Part shown: positions 52,441 to 64,000 of the stretch, one piece after another
How the letters are laid out: every line of letters starts with the position of its first letter
Position numbering within the stretch: the first letter of the stretch is position 1
NCBI RefSeq assembly: GCF_014898055.3
Contig: NW_023601212.1
Location: 37,684,329 to 37,748,328 of the forward strand
Length of the DNA stretch: 64,000 nt
DNA from: Talpa occidentalis
Lineage: Eukaryota > Chordata > Mammalia > Eulipotyphla > Talpidae
Direction: 5' to 3'
Made by a program: the position numbers and the translations under genes
Notes under the pieces: model-generated
The model's input: only the letters and a program-made list of their open reading frames with translations
Databases searched by the model: none
What the model was told of the DNA's origin: nothing

Positions 52441-52964
52441 AATGTGCGCCCTATTATAACAGACTCACCTACACCCTCCCCTCCTCCACTCCCCTCCTCC
52501 AACCTTGCAATAAGTACAAGGAGACAGCAATTTCCTTGGCAACACCCTTGGTAGGATAAAAACCCAGGATCACATTCTTTGCATCTCTCCCACTACTCAA
52601 ATATAAAGGGAATACGGTAGAGAGGAGTTCCCAGGCATTTTAGGTGGGACCAGAATGGTTAAGAGTGTCTTATCAAAGAGATCCCTTGCATTAATCCAGG
52701 ACACTGAAAAAAGGAAAAAATAGCTGTGTGTAGGTCAAATTCTGAAGGTCAAAGAAATATACTACATTTTCCCACGATGAGACACATGTGCTGCCTCGCT
52801 ATTGAAACCCTGGATTTTACTGTATAGGAGTAAAGCTGCCAGTTTCTGCTATCTGCCCTCAGAATGATGTGGCTCTTCCATGACAGAGATTGGGCACCAT
52901 CAAGGCTCCCCTGCCCAAGGACAGAAACCTATCACAACAGTTCCCATTCACTTCTCAGAACAAT

Positions 52965-53100
52965 CCTTCCTTAACAACTGAGGACACAGGCTCAGAAAAA
53001 TGGAGTAACTAAATGACCTTAAGTCACACTGCCAATGAATGGCATGTTGGTCAGGATAAAACTTCTCTTAGCTTCTAGTTTAGTGCTCTTTTCACCCCAT
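52965..53100 (-). mobile_element. MIR fragment
   Basis: AACTGAGGACACAGGCTCAG AAAAATGGAGTAACT and TAAGTCACACTGCCAATGAA TGGC fit the MIR complement (GAAACTGAGGCTCAGAGAGG, GTCACACAGC). Confidence 0.65.
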
Positions 53101-53498
53101 TTTACTGGTCTCTAAATAGAGAAGGAATCTGCAAAAAGTAAGTTACCACTCTAGCAGAACAGAATTTTTTCTGGGAATATAATTTAAAAAGAGAATTAGA
53201 TTACTTTTAAAATGCTTTCTTTTTTAGATTCATCAACTATTAAGACTAATGCAAAACTAGCAAATAAACTCTTCCATAGAAACAAAAAGACATCCATTTT
53301 ATAAAATGTACAATTATTAGAGGATGTTAACTGGTTAATCAGTAAAAAGACAAGTTAGTTATGGTAGTATTACACTCACTATTTCTACCCCTTTAAATTG
53401 GAGGTTTGTAGCTCTAAAAAGTTATGTTGACTTTTTGTTCTTCCTACTTTGTTTCTTCCTTTATAAACAAGATTTTTGGTTTATTAAGATACAGATAA

Positions 53499-53825
53499 GG
53501 GGCCTCCCTGGCAGTGCAAGGGGTTAAACACAGCACTATGAAGATATCTGCTGCCTCTGCAGCACAAGTTTGATCCCTGGCCAGCCAGAGAGCTACCCAT
53601 ATGGCACAGTAGGCCTGCTGCTCCCCTCAGCAGTGCATTTCAGTCAATCTGCCTGTCCTGTTTCCTACTCTGTCTCTGGTGAATCCTCTCACCCCCCCCC
53701 CATACCTCTGGCCTGTACCCTAGTTCTTGTATGAGGAAGGAAGGGAGGGAGGGATGGAGGGAGGGAGGGGAGGGGAGTAAGGGGAGAGAAAGGGAGGAAG
53801 GGGGGGAAGGGAGGAAGGAAGAAAA
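53499..53825 (+). mobile_element. SINE copy 27 with purine-rich tail
   Basis: It begins GGGCCTCCCTGGCAGTGCAA. After TTCTTGTATG the usual TAAA tail is replaced by about 90 bp of GGGA/GGAA repeats (53734-53825), a microsatellite that grew in the tail. Confidence 0.92.
53734..53825. repeat. Polypurine GGGA/GGAA tract
   Basis: About 90 bp are almost entirely A and G on the + strand (pyrimidines in the YAP1 transcript), in place of the tail of SINE copy 27. Confidence 0.95.
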
Positions 53826-54655
53826 ATTAATACTGAGTCCATGGCACTCATTTAAGGGGCACTGAGCAAGATAAAGGGAAGTAGGTTTTACAGTGCTAGA
53901 AACACTGATGACTGATTATTTCCTCAAAATTTAGAATTTTATGCTGTTAACAAGTATAAGCACTAGAGAAGATAATGTGGTTTAAGTAAAAGAAATTTAA
54001 TGACTAACATTGATATTAATACTGTGATAAAGTATAGAGATCTTACAGAATGGCTAACTAATAACAAGATCCACAGCAGATCCATTATGCACACTTAAGT
54101 TTGAGAAGCATTGCCTTCAAAGTTGATGGCACTGTATTTTGAGCATGTCCAGAGGGTAAATATTTTCATGCATTAACAAATATATGGTTTATATCTTAAA
54201 GAAAGTAAAGTGGTGAAAATTAAAGAAAGTGGTAAAAATCTGTGGTAAAAATTCAAAGTTTAGTTTCCCTCATTACTACAGAAGAGTACAGTGACATCAA
54301 TCAGCCACTGATAGTGCCACATGAAAAAATACTTGCATCACAGGGCAATAGAATTCTTATGCATCATTTGATGCACTGGTAAAAGTTTACTCCTTCAAAT
54401 CTACTCTACTTTTAATTAAAAAACAAAGAGCACTGCAACCTTTTAAAAGCACTTTCATATTACACGGGCATTTTGATTTAGAGCAGTGGTTCTCAATTTA
54501 GAACTTACGAGGGAGCATTTCCAGCAATCACAGTCAGACAAACATCTCATGGACAGAGGGTACTCAACCCTAGATTCCCTGCAACACAGCAGATGGTCTT
54601 CCTGAACTTCTGAATGTCTTGAAGGAGGACATTCATGTAGGTTAAACCACAATTA

Positions 54656-54915
54656 GGCCCTCCGTGGTGGCGTAAGGGGTTAAGAAGCAACCTATGAAGC
54701 TATCCACTGCCACTGCAGCAGGAGTTTGATCCCTGACCAGGGAGCTACTCACATGGCGCAGCAGACCTCTCCTGATTCGCCCGCCACTCCCTCAGCAGTT
54801 TGTTTCAGTACATCTGCCTGTTCTGTTCCCCAATTTGTCTCTGGTGAACACTCTCACCCCCCACACCTCTGGCCTGTACCCCAGTTCTTGTATGCATAAA
54901 TAAATCTTTTTTTAA
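54656..54915 (+). mobile_element. SINE copy 28, inserted in a hAT-like element
   Basis: It opens GGCCCTCCGTGGTGGCGTAA. The flanks aaaccacaatta and aaaccatattta are a probable 12-bp duplication with two mismatches. It lies inside the 54484-55681 transposon relic. Confidence 0.92.
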
Positions 54916-55053
54916 AAACCATATTTACATAAAGCTCCAGTTTTATACAGACCAGATACGTTTACACAATTTTAATTATATACCAAGTTTTTCCAGAAAG
55001 TAAGCAATCATATTTAGCTTTCTTTGGAAATTTGTTAATAATATAACCTTTTT

Positions 55054-55310
55054 GGGCTTCCCTGGTGGTGCAAGGGGGTAAGTCTCAAGCACTGTGAAGC
55101 TATCCACAGCCACTGCAGCATGAATTCAATCCCCAGCCAGGGAGGTGACCCACATGGAGCTGCAGACCTCTCCTGTCTCTCCTGCTGCTCCCCTCCAGCA
55201 GTGTATTTCAGTACATCTGCCTGTTCTGCTCCCCATTCTGTCTCTGGTAAATCCTCTTACCCCAGGCACCTCTGGTCTGCACCCTAAATCTTAAAAAAAA
55301 AAAAAACAAA
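55054..55310 (+). mobile_element. SINE copy 29, inserted in a hAT-like element
   Basis: It opens GGGCTTCCCTGGTGGTGCAA. The end jumps from CACCCTAAATCTT to the A run, so the CAGTTCTTGTATGCATAAAT segment is deleted. It is the second SINE within the same hAT relic. Confidence 0.92.
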
Positions 55311-56895
55311 AAACTTTTTTATACAATTACATTATCAACAGCAATGCTCCCTTGGCATTTTAATTACTTACTCAACATGCTTAATTTTTATCCACAACTG
55401 TCATGTTCTTGGTGATTATACATACAGATTCATGAATTTTTGACTATTTCATTATGACTTCCAATAAATGCCCAAGCATTTATATATTAAACATACATAT
55501 TATTTTCTCACAAATGACTTTATTTCTCCCTGATATTATATAGATTGTTATATAATACTGAATTTTCAAAATTATGTACTCCATTAAATTGTATAACATG
55601 AATTTCATTTTAGAATAAACTCTTCATAAAACACTTCTTATTCAAAGGGGCTGCTGGGACAGTGAGGGTTAAGAACCACTGGATTAAGAGACTAGAGGCT
55701 ATAAATAGAGAGCATTTTTATAGCATAAGCTGAATGGTCTTTCCCATGAGATCATGAACTTATGAAGAGTAATAATCGTACCCTCCCAACCTGTCTACTA
55801 TATTCCATACATGAACACAATGCTTTAGAAATTGTTTCAATTACCACTGATGAATTCAAAGTTTATTCTATTGGGTTATTCTTTAAGTACCAAGGAATAC
55901 CATAAGGAACACCGTAATGCTAAATCACAAATCCATCAATAAACATATGGGGTGTAGCTGACTGTGGGTAATGAATTAGCTAAAATTTGAAAATAATGAC
56001 AAAAAAATCCAACCTCAGAGTAGTGAGAAATATAACAAACATTTCAGTCTAAGGCATTGCATGCAAAGCACGTAGTTGTCCATAGATAACAGTGAGAACA
56101 CACAGGTGTGACTAGATCTTGTTTGAAGGGGGAGACTTGGAGGGAGAGAGAAAGGAGTTTAAGTGTCTTCTCAAACTTCCTGTCAATTTGTAAAATGCTG
56201 GAATCTTGGTTAAAATGTAGTATTAGCATCAATATGAATATATAAACTATATAAACTTAGGCCTAACCATACTGTGTTTGTGGTTTGTCCCCACTTCATA
56301 ATCCACTTTTAAAAATGCTTTTTCTAACCCTAAACCTTTGCATAAAATCCCTACAGCACAATATTAAATTGTACCTTCATATAGCTACAAAACAAACAGG
56401 TATTTTCCAAATCCACCAAGATTCTGTAATGACAGATGGCACAATTTAAATGGAACAATATAACATATCTATAAATTTTATCAACATAAAATTAAACAAT
56501 GCACTGGATAAGTGTTTAATCTCCCAACACACCTTCCAAACCTTTTTTGTAATGTTGCCACAGAGAAAAACAATCAATTTATTTATTTTTAATTGCCAAG
56601 ATGGACCTGCTTAGACACTGATAAAATCCATTTTTATGAACTCATCTTTGCTAGCTGGGCTTACAATTCGACTGTGTTATAGAAATTGTTAGAAATTCCT
56701 AATTTTGCCCAATAAAGGTAAAAAAGATAAAATGACAGAAATGTTACCTGCTTTTATGTTACAGCCATCTGCACAACTAAATTACCACCATCTTTGAAGG
56801 AAATGAGAAAAATCTGTATTTAAATATGAAGTATCTAATGAGAAGCCAAGTGATCCAACTAATGCAGTATTTTTTATTAAGAAAGGTTGACTTTC

Positions 56896-57010
56896 GGGCC
56901 TCCCCTGGTGGCGTAGCAGTTGAGCGCTGGGCTGCGCGGCTGCCTGCAGCCTCTGCAGCACCGGTTCGTTCCCTGCCGCCGGCGAGGGTCCCACAAAAAA
57001 AAAAAAAAAA
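56896..57010 (+). mobile_element. Head-only SINE variant, perfect target duplication
   Basis: This is the same short form as at 29697: the tRNA-like head with CACCGGTTCGTTCCCTGCCG, then GCGAGGGTCCCAC directly followed by an A17-type tail. The 13-bp duplication aaggttgactttc is perfect at 56883-56895 and 57011-57023, so the short RNA itself was inserted. Confidence 0.94.
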
Positions 57011-58082
57011 AAGGTTGACTTTCAAGAAACAACAGAAAATAAGACTAAAGTGGAAAACCAGTAATAATACAAACTAGTTGTGTGAAATGTAGAATATTAA
57101 AATTTCTGCATCCTTGTCAGGCCCCCAAGACACTATGATGTCAAGTGTGGTTCTAAAATCTAGAGTGGGCAGTCCGCCAGGATTTATTGCTCACTTATCA
57201 AGCCCATGTTTGTTGTGCAAGTGTTATTTATAGAGTCACATGCTGGAGGCTGTTCCAAGCTAGTGAAACCTACAGGCTTAATTGAATCTAGGAACAATGA
57301 TACTTTGTTCCATCTAATCCTTCTAGGAGCTACACTTCCTAAGCCACAACCATATGCTTTTTATATTTGTACATATCTACCATGAAGTATTTTTAGAACT
57401 CTCAAATGTTCAGATATGTACATACTAAAATTTCTTGATAAGGATGAGAAGACTTACATACTTTTTGCCTCTGTGATAACACTGCTTCTATTATTGTAAA
57501 TCAAAATCTTAAATTGAAATAATTGGGTTATCACTAAAGACTATTAAAATGGGTTAAAATATGAGTAAGAGCAAGCAGAAAATATAGGAGTAAATATAAC
57601 AATTGTTAACACTCCACAAACTGTACAAACACTGTAATCTGACCCTTTAGCCTTAAGTTGAACAAAATTAACATACACTCACAAGCATGAAATCAATTTA
57701 AAACGACTTTACCTTATCACCATAGATGAGTTCTCTCTCCCCTTGGAAATGAGTATTCCCCAAGGAAGGAGTAAGGCTGGAACAGTTATAGGAATGATGC
57801 CAAAATTCAAGTGGAGACTTCCAAAAACACAAACATTCTCTGTCTTCATCTCAGATGGCTTTTACCTGCCCTTATTTCATGATATAGAAATTGACAGATG
57901 TCATCACAGAATGAACTGTCAGTTTTGTTAAGAGAACAAAGGAGAGAAATCAAGTCTCTTGACTCTCATTTATAGGGTCTACCTAACAGCTTTCATAATA
58001 TTAACCTTAAAACAGAGGATGGGCAAAGCTATGATCAAAAAAAAGCTCTGAGAAATTTTAAGACACTGAAAATCTACAAATA

Positions 58083-58140
58083 TTATTCAAAATGTGGTCC
58101 TGAACCACTTGTATAAGAATTACCTGGAAGATTTATTAGT
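58083..58140 (+). mobile_element. Short MER5-like fragment
   Basis: TGTGGTCCTGAACCACTTGT ATAAGAATTACCTGGAAGAT is similar to the beginning of MER5/MER58-type hAT elements (ATCAGAATCACCTGG). Only about 55 bp are recognisable. Confidence 0.4.
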
Positions 58141-58399
58141 TCTTGGAAATTTTAAAGCATAATAATTGATCTAATAATTGTATACAATCTTTCATAATCT
58201 GAGATTCTTACATTATTTACCCACAAGAGCCAGATAAGAAATCCAATTTCTTCAAAAGGCTTATTTCTCACATATTCCACTGTTTTTGCCTAAATTGATA
58301 TTACATATAAAAGACCTTGGCACTATTATCTCTTACATTTGGTAATAATCAATGTAGGAGTGGTGGGGGGAGAAACTGTGAAGACAAGAAAACAAATGA

Positions 58400-58659
58400 G
58401 GGCTTCCCCTGGTGGCGCAGTGGTTGAGCACTGGGCTGCGAAGCTGCCCACAGCCTCTGCAGTGCCGTTTCGATCCCTGGCTGCAGGCGAGGGTCCCACA
58501 TGGCGCGACAGACCTCTCATGCCGTGCCCACTGCTCCCCTCAGCAGTGTATTTCATCAGTCTGCCAGTTCTGCTCCCTGCTCTGGCTCTGGTGAATTCTC
58601 TCACCCTCCCACGCTTCTGACTATACCCAGTGCTTGTATAAATAAATAAATAAATCTTT

Positions 58660-58683
<24 letters not shown>
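58400..58683 (+). mobile_element. tRNA-derived SINE copy 31 (GC-rich subfamily)
   Basis: It opens GGGCTTCCCCTGGTGGCGCA, keeps B box TTTCGATCCC, a CpG-containing body and the tail (TAAA)3TCTTT with an (AAAAG)n expansion. The flanks agaaaacaaatg and agaaaacagatg form a 12-bp duplication with one mismatch. Confidence 0.94.
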
Positions 58684-58691
<8 letters not shown>

Positions 58692-60610
58692 GAAAACAGA
58701 TGTGTTGAATATCAATTCTGACCTCATTTGCCATGACATGACTTAGGCCTGCCCTCACTCCAGGATCAAAAAGAGACAGGTTTAGGCAGCCAAACAAAGC
58801 TATAATCAGCTTCCTCTCATCAGACACTAGTGGCTTCCAAATAAGGATCTGTTCAGTGAACTAGCTTATGTTTCTACTTTGAGGAAAGCACATTTAGTTA
58901 CAAATCTAGCGCCACCCTCAGAGCATATTTATGGTTATATTCACATTTTCAACTGCTATCAATACAACAGGAATTCAGCCATCCAAAATACTAACATAGG
59001 ATGAGTCTAGAAGCCCGGGAAATATTTCTCAAATGGTGAACCTCCAAGAAGGCCACTCTCAACCCCAATGTTCCAACAAAAATTATTACTTAACTTTAAA
59101 CAAAGTTTGATAACACTGTAAAACATCTTCAATCATCCAAAAAGATTCATATTAAAATTAGCAAAATAACTCTGGAGGCAACAACCAACATCTAAAGTTA
59201 ACGTTTTTATGTAGTCTATACCACAGTTTCAGAAAGAATACAATGCAAATCAAACAATAAGAGATGGTTTCTGTACAAATAATTAGGAAGCATATAGTCT
59301 TACTAGATCTTAATTGCATTTCATTAGTTGTTTCATAAAACCTATCTGGGGTGTTTTTTGGTGTTTGTTTTTTTCCTGTTTTCTTACTGAATAGTTATAT
59401 ATCATGTTAGGGGATATTACTTAGATAATTTCGAAATTTTGATAATGCCTTCAGAGGTTCCAGAATCTAAAGAGAAAGCAGGAAACTGTTTACTTAACTT
59501 GAAGCTTAACATACCCAACTTCAGTGGAGTCATTGGACTTTTCTGGACCTGGGCTTCAGCAGCCATGATGTATGGCAGGCCACCATTAAATAAGAACCAA
59601 TACTTTACTTTTTGAATCCCTACTGTGCTAATAAAATAAAACCGAGCATTTTATTCATGTAACCATTTTTTAAGTGAATAAATTAATATCTGTTGACAAC
59701 ACTTGGAAAACTATCCTGAATGGAGTGACAGAACCACTTAGCTAAATTAAGGTTATTGGTAATAATTAGTAATAAATGAGGACTAATGTATGTAAAGCTA
59801 CTACAGGTGGCAGGTTGCCAGATCTATGTATTTTATATGTGGCAAAGGATTCTGGCATTTATAGCCACGTAGGCACCTGCCTTTCCTCTACCTTTTAAAT
59901 TTTCATGCCATAGTGCTTTTTTTTTTTTTTTTTTTAAGAAAATGCTAGGGTTTGGACATACAGAATACTAGCCAGTCTACCAATGTTAAGTTATAAATAC
60001 AGATTAAATGTCTCCCTCCTACCTCTTCTGGGCTTAACATGTTCATAAAAAAAGAACAGAAAAATCACTTAAATTTCCTAGCTCACCAGAATCAAAACAT
60101 TTGTTCTGGTGAAAATGAAAATTCAACGTGCTTTTATAAGTTGCAGTTGACATGTGATCCTGCCAGTGAAAATAAAATGTTGTTCTTTGAACCTTTCAAG
60201 TTAAGTATGAAATTCAATTATACTACGTATATTAGCATCTTTTGAGGGGGACTTTTCTGGATATTGATGGAAAATGTTGTAAATAGTCACCAGTCATGAT
60301 CATTAAAAGGAAATTAATATAAGATTGTACTGCAAACACTAAGTAACATGATCACTCAGGAATTGCCTCCATCTTTGAGAACTAGCCTAGCAGGCTGGAT
60401 GCCCAATCTTACTCAAGGAGTCATTTCATGGTTTTCTAGTTCTTAAGGGGTTCTGGTGCTGTTTCTTAAGAGTTTTAAGGATGGAAAGAACATTCCTCTA
60501 CAATCTAATTAAAATGCTAAACACCCACGAGCTTACTGAGAGTAAACCCAAATTCTAGGAAATCTAAAACATTATATGAGGCTGTTTATAGATTTGGAGT
60601 TTCTTTTCTT

Positions 60611-60879
60611 TTTAAAAGATTCATTTTTATTTATTTATGCATACAAGGCCAGAGGTGCAGGGGGTGAGGAAGGATTCATCAAAGACAGCGTGGGGAGCAG
60701 AATAGGCACATCCACTGAAATATACTGCTGAGGGGAGCAGCGAGAGAGACAGGAGAGGTCTGCTATACCATGTGGGTCACCTCCCTGGCCAGCCAGGGAT
60801 TGAACTCATGCCCCGCTGCAGTGGCTGCAGATAGCTTCACAATGCTGCGACTTAACCCCTTGCACCACCAGGGAGGCCC
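60611..60879 (-). mobile_element. tRNA-derived SINE copy 32
   Basis: This reverse-oriented copy ends CACCACCAGGGAGGCCC. Its + strand start is a mutated tail complement (TTTTTAAAAGATTCATTTTT). No convincing target duplication is visible. Confidence 0.92.
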
Positions 60880-62290
60880 CATTTTGTTAAACTTCTAATT
60901 CACATACAATGTACATACAGAAAATAACTGATTCTTTAATACAGTATCAAAACATGGGATTAGATTTTTAATCTAATTTTTAATTAGATCTTTAGATTAG
61001 GTTGCGACGACTATAATACCGGAGGAAAATGGAGATTTCTTTGTATGTAAAAAAACAAAAGCACACCTACACGAGTTTTCATAAAATATTTCATCCACTA
61101 CAATTTTAGAGGAAAAAAGTAGTAGCTGAGTTTGGTAGAGTGGGCAATAACTTCTGCCTATTATGAATCACTTGTACCTGTGAAATTGTGGAAAGTTTTT
61201 GTCACTATTGCTCAATTCTGACATAATGGAGCTGCTAGACAAAGACCAACTATTAAAAATGGCTTCAGGGATGGAACAGACGAAGCCTAGTTGGAAAGTA
61301 TCAGTCTGCAATGATGAAGTCCAAGTGGAGATGTGATTAAAATCACAAATGGAAAGATTCTGAAGTCCACATGAAAACACTTCACACCTGAAGGACACTT
61401 TCTCCACAGATCACAAGCTCACATCTTCATGTTTTGTTTTTTTTTCATACCACATCTCAGCTTCAACTCCTGTTTCTCCCACACTCTTTTGTCAAAACCA
61501 GCTTAAAAGTCTACTTCAAGGAAGGCTTCAGCATTCCTCATTTCCACTCAGCCCCTCACAGATGAAGTTGCCATCTGTGTTTTCATACAAGTTTCTTCCA
61601 GAATTAGCAAGGTACTGATCAGAGGGTAATGCAGAATTGTCCTTCAACATCACTACACTATATATAACAAACTCACTAAGGCTCAGAACTCTTCATATAT
61701 CATATACAATCATAATGTTTTAAGAAACAGAAGAGGACATTCCTGGAATTTTGTAGAATCATGAAGCTCTATGGACGTGTGAGGGATTACAAGAAATAAA
61801 AATACTGTATCACCATAATAACAATTAAGACAAGAATGAGTCTACGAATTTGAGATCTGGTTTCATTAGTCTTAGACCAAACTCTGATTCTAGTACATGG
61901 ATCATTTCAATGCATAAAGTGGAAACACACCTGAATAAGAGATTTTTCTTATGTGACCCATCCAGTGGCAACAAATAGAAAACCCAGTATTTGTCAGAAG
62001 AGCTCCTCAAAATTTGAGGATTACTTAACCCAAGATACTCATGTTGCAAAATAGGAAAATAGCAACAAAAACAACAAAAGAGGTAAAAATAACTTTCTCT
62101 TCTATAATCAATGATGTTCAAATCAGAAACATACGGTAGATTTTGTGGTTGGGAGAGATGACAAAGGATAGTGGGGAAAATAAATCCCGCTAGTTCAAAA
62201 AATTCCCAGTTTTCCATGAGAAAACCATCAACTTCAGGCAGCATACAGAATCCCAAATCATTTTGCTCTCTTAATAACCTATTTAGGTTT

Positions 62291-62566
62291 GGGCCTCCCT
62301 GGTGGCGGAAAGGGTTAAGCACTGCACTATGAAGCAATCCACAGCCTCCTGCAGCACTAGTTCAATCCCAGGCCAGGAAACAATCCACATGACGAAGCAG
62401 ACCTCTCCTGTCTCGCCCGCCCGCTGCTCTCCTCAGCAATGTATTTCAGTCAGTCTGCCTGTGCTGTTCCCCATTCTGTCTCTGGTGAATCCTCTCACCC
62501 CCCCGTATCTCTGGCCTGTACCCCAGCTCTTAAATGCATAAATAAATAAATAAATCTTTTTAAAAA
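62291..62566 (+). mobile_element. tRNA-derived SINE copy 33
   Basis: It begins GGGCCTCCCTGGTGGCGGAA and ends in (AAAT)n plus an A-run. The target duplication aataacctatttaggttt is perfect over 18 bp on the two sides, so this is one of the cleaner insertions in the window. Confidence 0.95.
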
Positions 62567-64000
62567 ATAACCTATTTAGGTTTGATTTGTCTCATAAAAC
62601 TATCTTAATCACTTCAGTATTTAATGAATTTTGCTTTTCCAAAGTTTGTCACAATAATTACCATGTCACCTATCATGCACTCATTTGAAGATTCAATTTC
62701 GTAACACTAAGTCAAGGTACTAGGTCCTGGGTAACAAAGATAAATAGAAATGCTTCTGTTTTGAGAGAGTCTAAGTCTATTAAAGGGTGAATTATCTCAC
62801 CAACTGGTTTATATATAACTGGATTATATACAAAATGTTTGTAATCATTATTATTCATAAGCAAAACCCTTTACTTTCTTGTGCACTTTATCAAGGCACA
62901 GAAAATAACAAATTCAAATTATTGATGGGAGTAAGAAAATATGCATTATACTTTCAAGATGGGCTGTTCAAGAAATCCTTTAATTACCTAAAGACAACAC
63001 AACACATCTGTACCAATAGAAGCAGACCACTACCATTACAACTCTCATCCATGAGTGCATCTATTGTTTCAATGAATAGAAATTGTGCCAGTTATGTTCC
63101 AGGCATAACCTGAACCTCTTGAATCACTGATAAGTGTTTAAGCCAATACAAATGAAATTAAAGGGCAAACTTATATATATAGAATACTACAATGTTACAA
63201 CTAGAAGGAAAAGAGAACAACATCTGAACAAGTACTTCATTTCCAAAACGATGAAAGAAGAGTCATTTAACCAAGTGCTTATAATGGGACTATTTCTGAC
63301 TCAGAGCAGTGTGGCCTTCTTAGCTAACACCCAGACTGGCCTCTTAAATCAAGGAGTCCAGTCTAGAGTGACCAAAGGGAAAGGTATATGGGCACAACCT
63401 GTCCAACAAGTGCTCACATCAAGGTCATTGAAGCAGCAGCCTGTACAAATGCTTTGATGCCACTGACTCAGAGGCTGAAAAACAACTCACAATGAAGCCA
63501 CTTCATCAGCATCTTGTAGCCCTTCATTAGCCAGGTGAGAGATGCTTACTGAAGATAGTTTATGCGAGCCAGAAGAAATATACAGCACTACTGCACTTAT
63601 CTGGGTCATCAATAAAGAAGAAAGTGTACCTAAAAGTTTCCTTCACAGTGTCTGGAATTTACATTAACTGTTTCTAATCCACTTCCTTAAAATATGGGGG
63701 GAATATCCTGTTTGTTATTAGACATCAGTAAGGATGTCTGGCCTCCTGTGAGGTGGGTTGTGAAACACTGCTTCCAGGTTGAACACTGTTCTTGATCTGT
63801 ATGTCCCGTCATCCCTCCCTTTGTAGAAGACAAAAATGAGACTCATGATCACTCTCCCACCCACTTGAAGTCATGACACTACTATATGGTAGAAGCAGAA
63901 GTAGAATCATCTCAATCAGTTTTTCTTTCCAAATTTCGAACCTCTCCCATACCACAAAAACTAAAATTTAACCCAAACAACACTGTCTGAACTACAGTTC

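Larger units (their letters stand above)
54484..55681. mobile_element. hAT-like element interrupted by two SINEs
   Basis: The left end CAGTGGTTCTCAATTTAG and the right end GTTAAGAACCACTG are inverted repeats of hAT type. The flanks gatttagag and gattaagag differ at one position, like a worn target duplication. SINEs at 54656-54915 and 55054-55310 take up about 515 bp, leaving roughly 680 bp of element. The pairing of the two ends is inferred. Confidence 0.6.

Noticed and set aside
61825..62337. 170-codon open frame on the minus strand
   Set aside because: Its start lies in SINE copy 33 and the rest resembles no protein I know. Codon use is AT-driven, and chance is the simpler explanation.

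Overview
The window is an internal part of a mammalian YAP1 gene (Yes-associated protein 1, the Hippo-pathway transcriptional co-activator), read on the minus strand. Four coding pieces are recognisable by their protein sequence and by GT/AG splice sites that keep frame with each other: exon 3 (45536-45651, C-terminal half of WW domain 1), exon 4 (26141-26254, all of WW domain 2), exon 5 (10276/10288-10469, proline-rich linker and coiled coil, with two donors 12 nt apart) and the 48-nt cassette exon 6 (7903-7950). These are the exons whose alternative use makes the known YAP1-1/YAP1-2 and alpha-to-delta isoforms. No part of exon 2 (TEAD-binding side, first half of WW1) or exon 7 onward (transactivation domain) was found, so the whole window appears to lie inside the gene, which runs from high to low coordinates. 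No other gene, tRNA gene, rRNA or CRISPR array was found.

Organism: the window holds 33 recognisable copies of a tRNA-derived SINE with the head GGGCCTCCCTGGTGGCGCAG, an A box, a B box (GGTTCGATCCC), a CT-rich body and a (TAAA)n/A tail. The head resembles cetartiodactyl CHR SINEs, but the body is not that of ruminant or whale CHR elements, and there is no pig PRE-1. A camelid, which carries its own tRNA-type SINE family, is my best inference. The genus cannot be read from this sequence alone.

Layout: 1-7902 is intron 6 (partial) with three SINEs, an old L1 fragment and a pair of perfect hairpins. 7903-10469 holds exons 6 and 5. Intron 4 (10470-26140) carries L1 fragments, four SINEs, a probable solo LTR (14915-15515) and an L2 piece. 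Intron 3 (26255-45535) is rich in SINEs, MIR, L2, MER5A and a Tigger-like transposon, and has a triple nested SINE block at 43343-44160. The part of intron 2 present (45652-64000) has thirteen SINEs, two L1 fragments and an old hAT-like element split by two SINEs.

The two longest SINE-free intervals (6448-13927 and 22159-29696, about 7.5 kb each) contain exons 5 and 6 and exon 4. Of the 33 SINEs, 26 lie antisense to YAP1. I saw no previously undescribed biological system. The points worth checking are the SINE distribution, the head-only SINE form, the solo LTR in sense orientation, the intron 6 hairpins and a possible TEAD/AP-1 cluster near exon 3.
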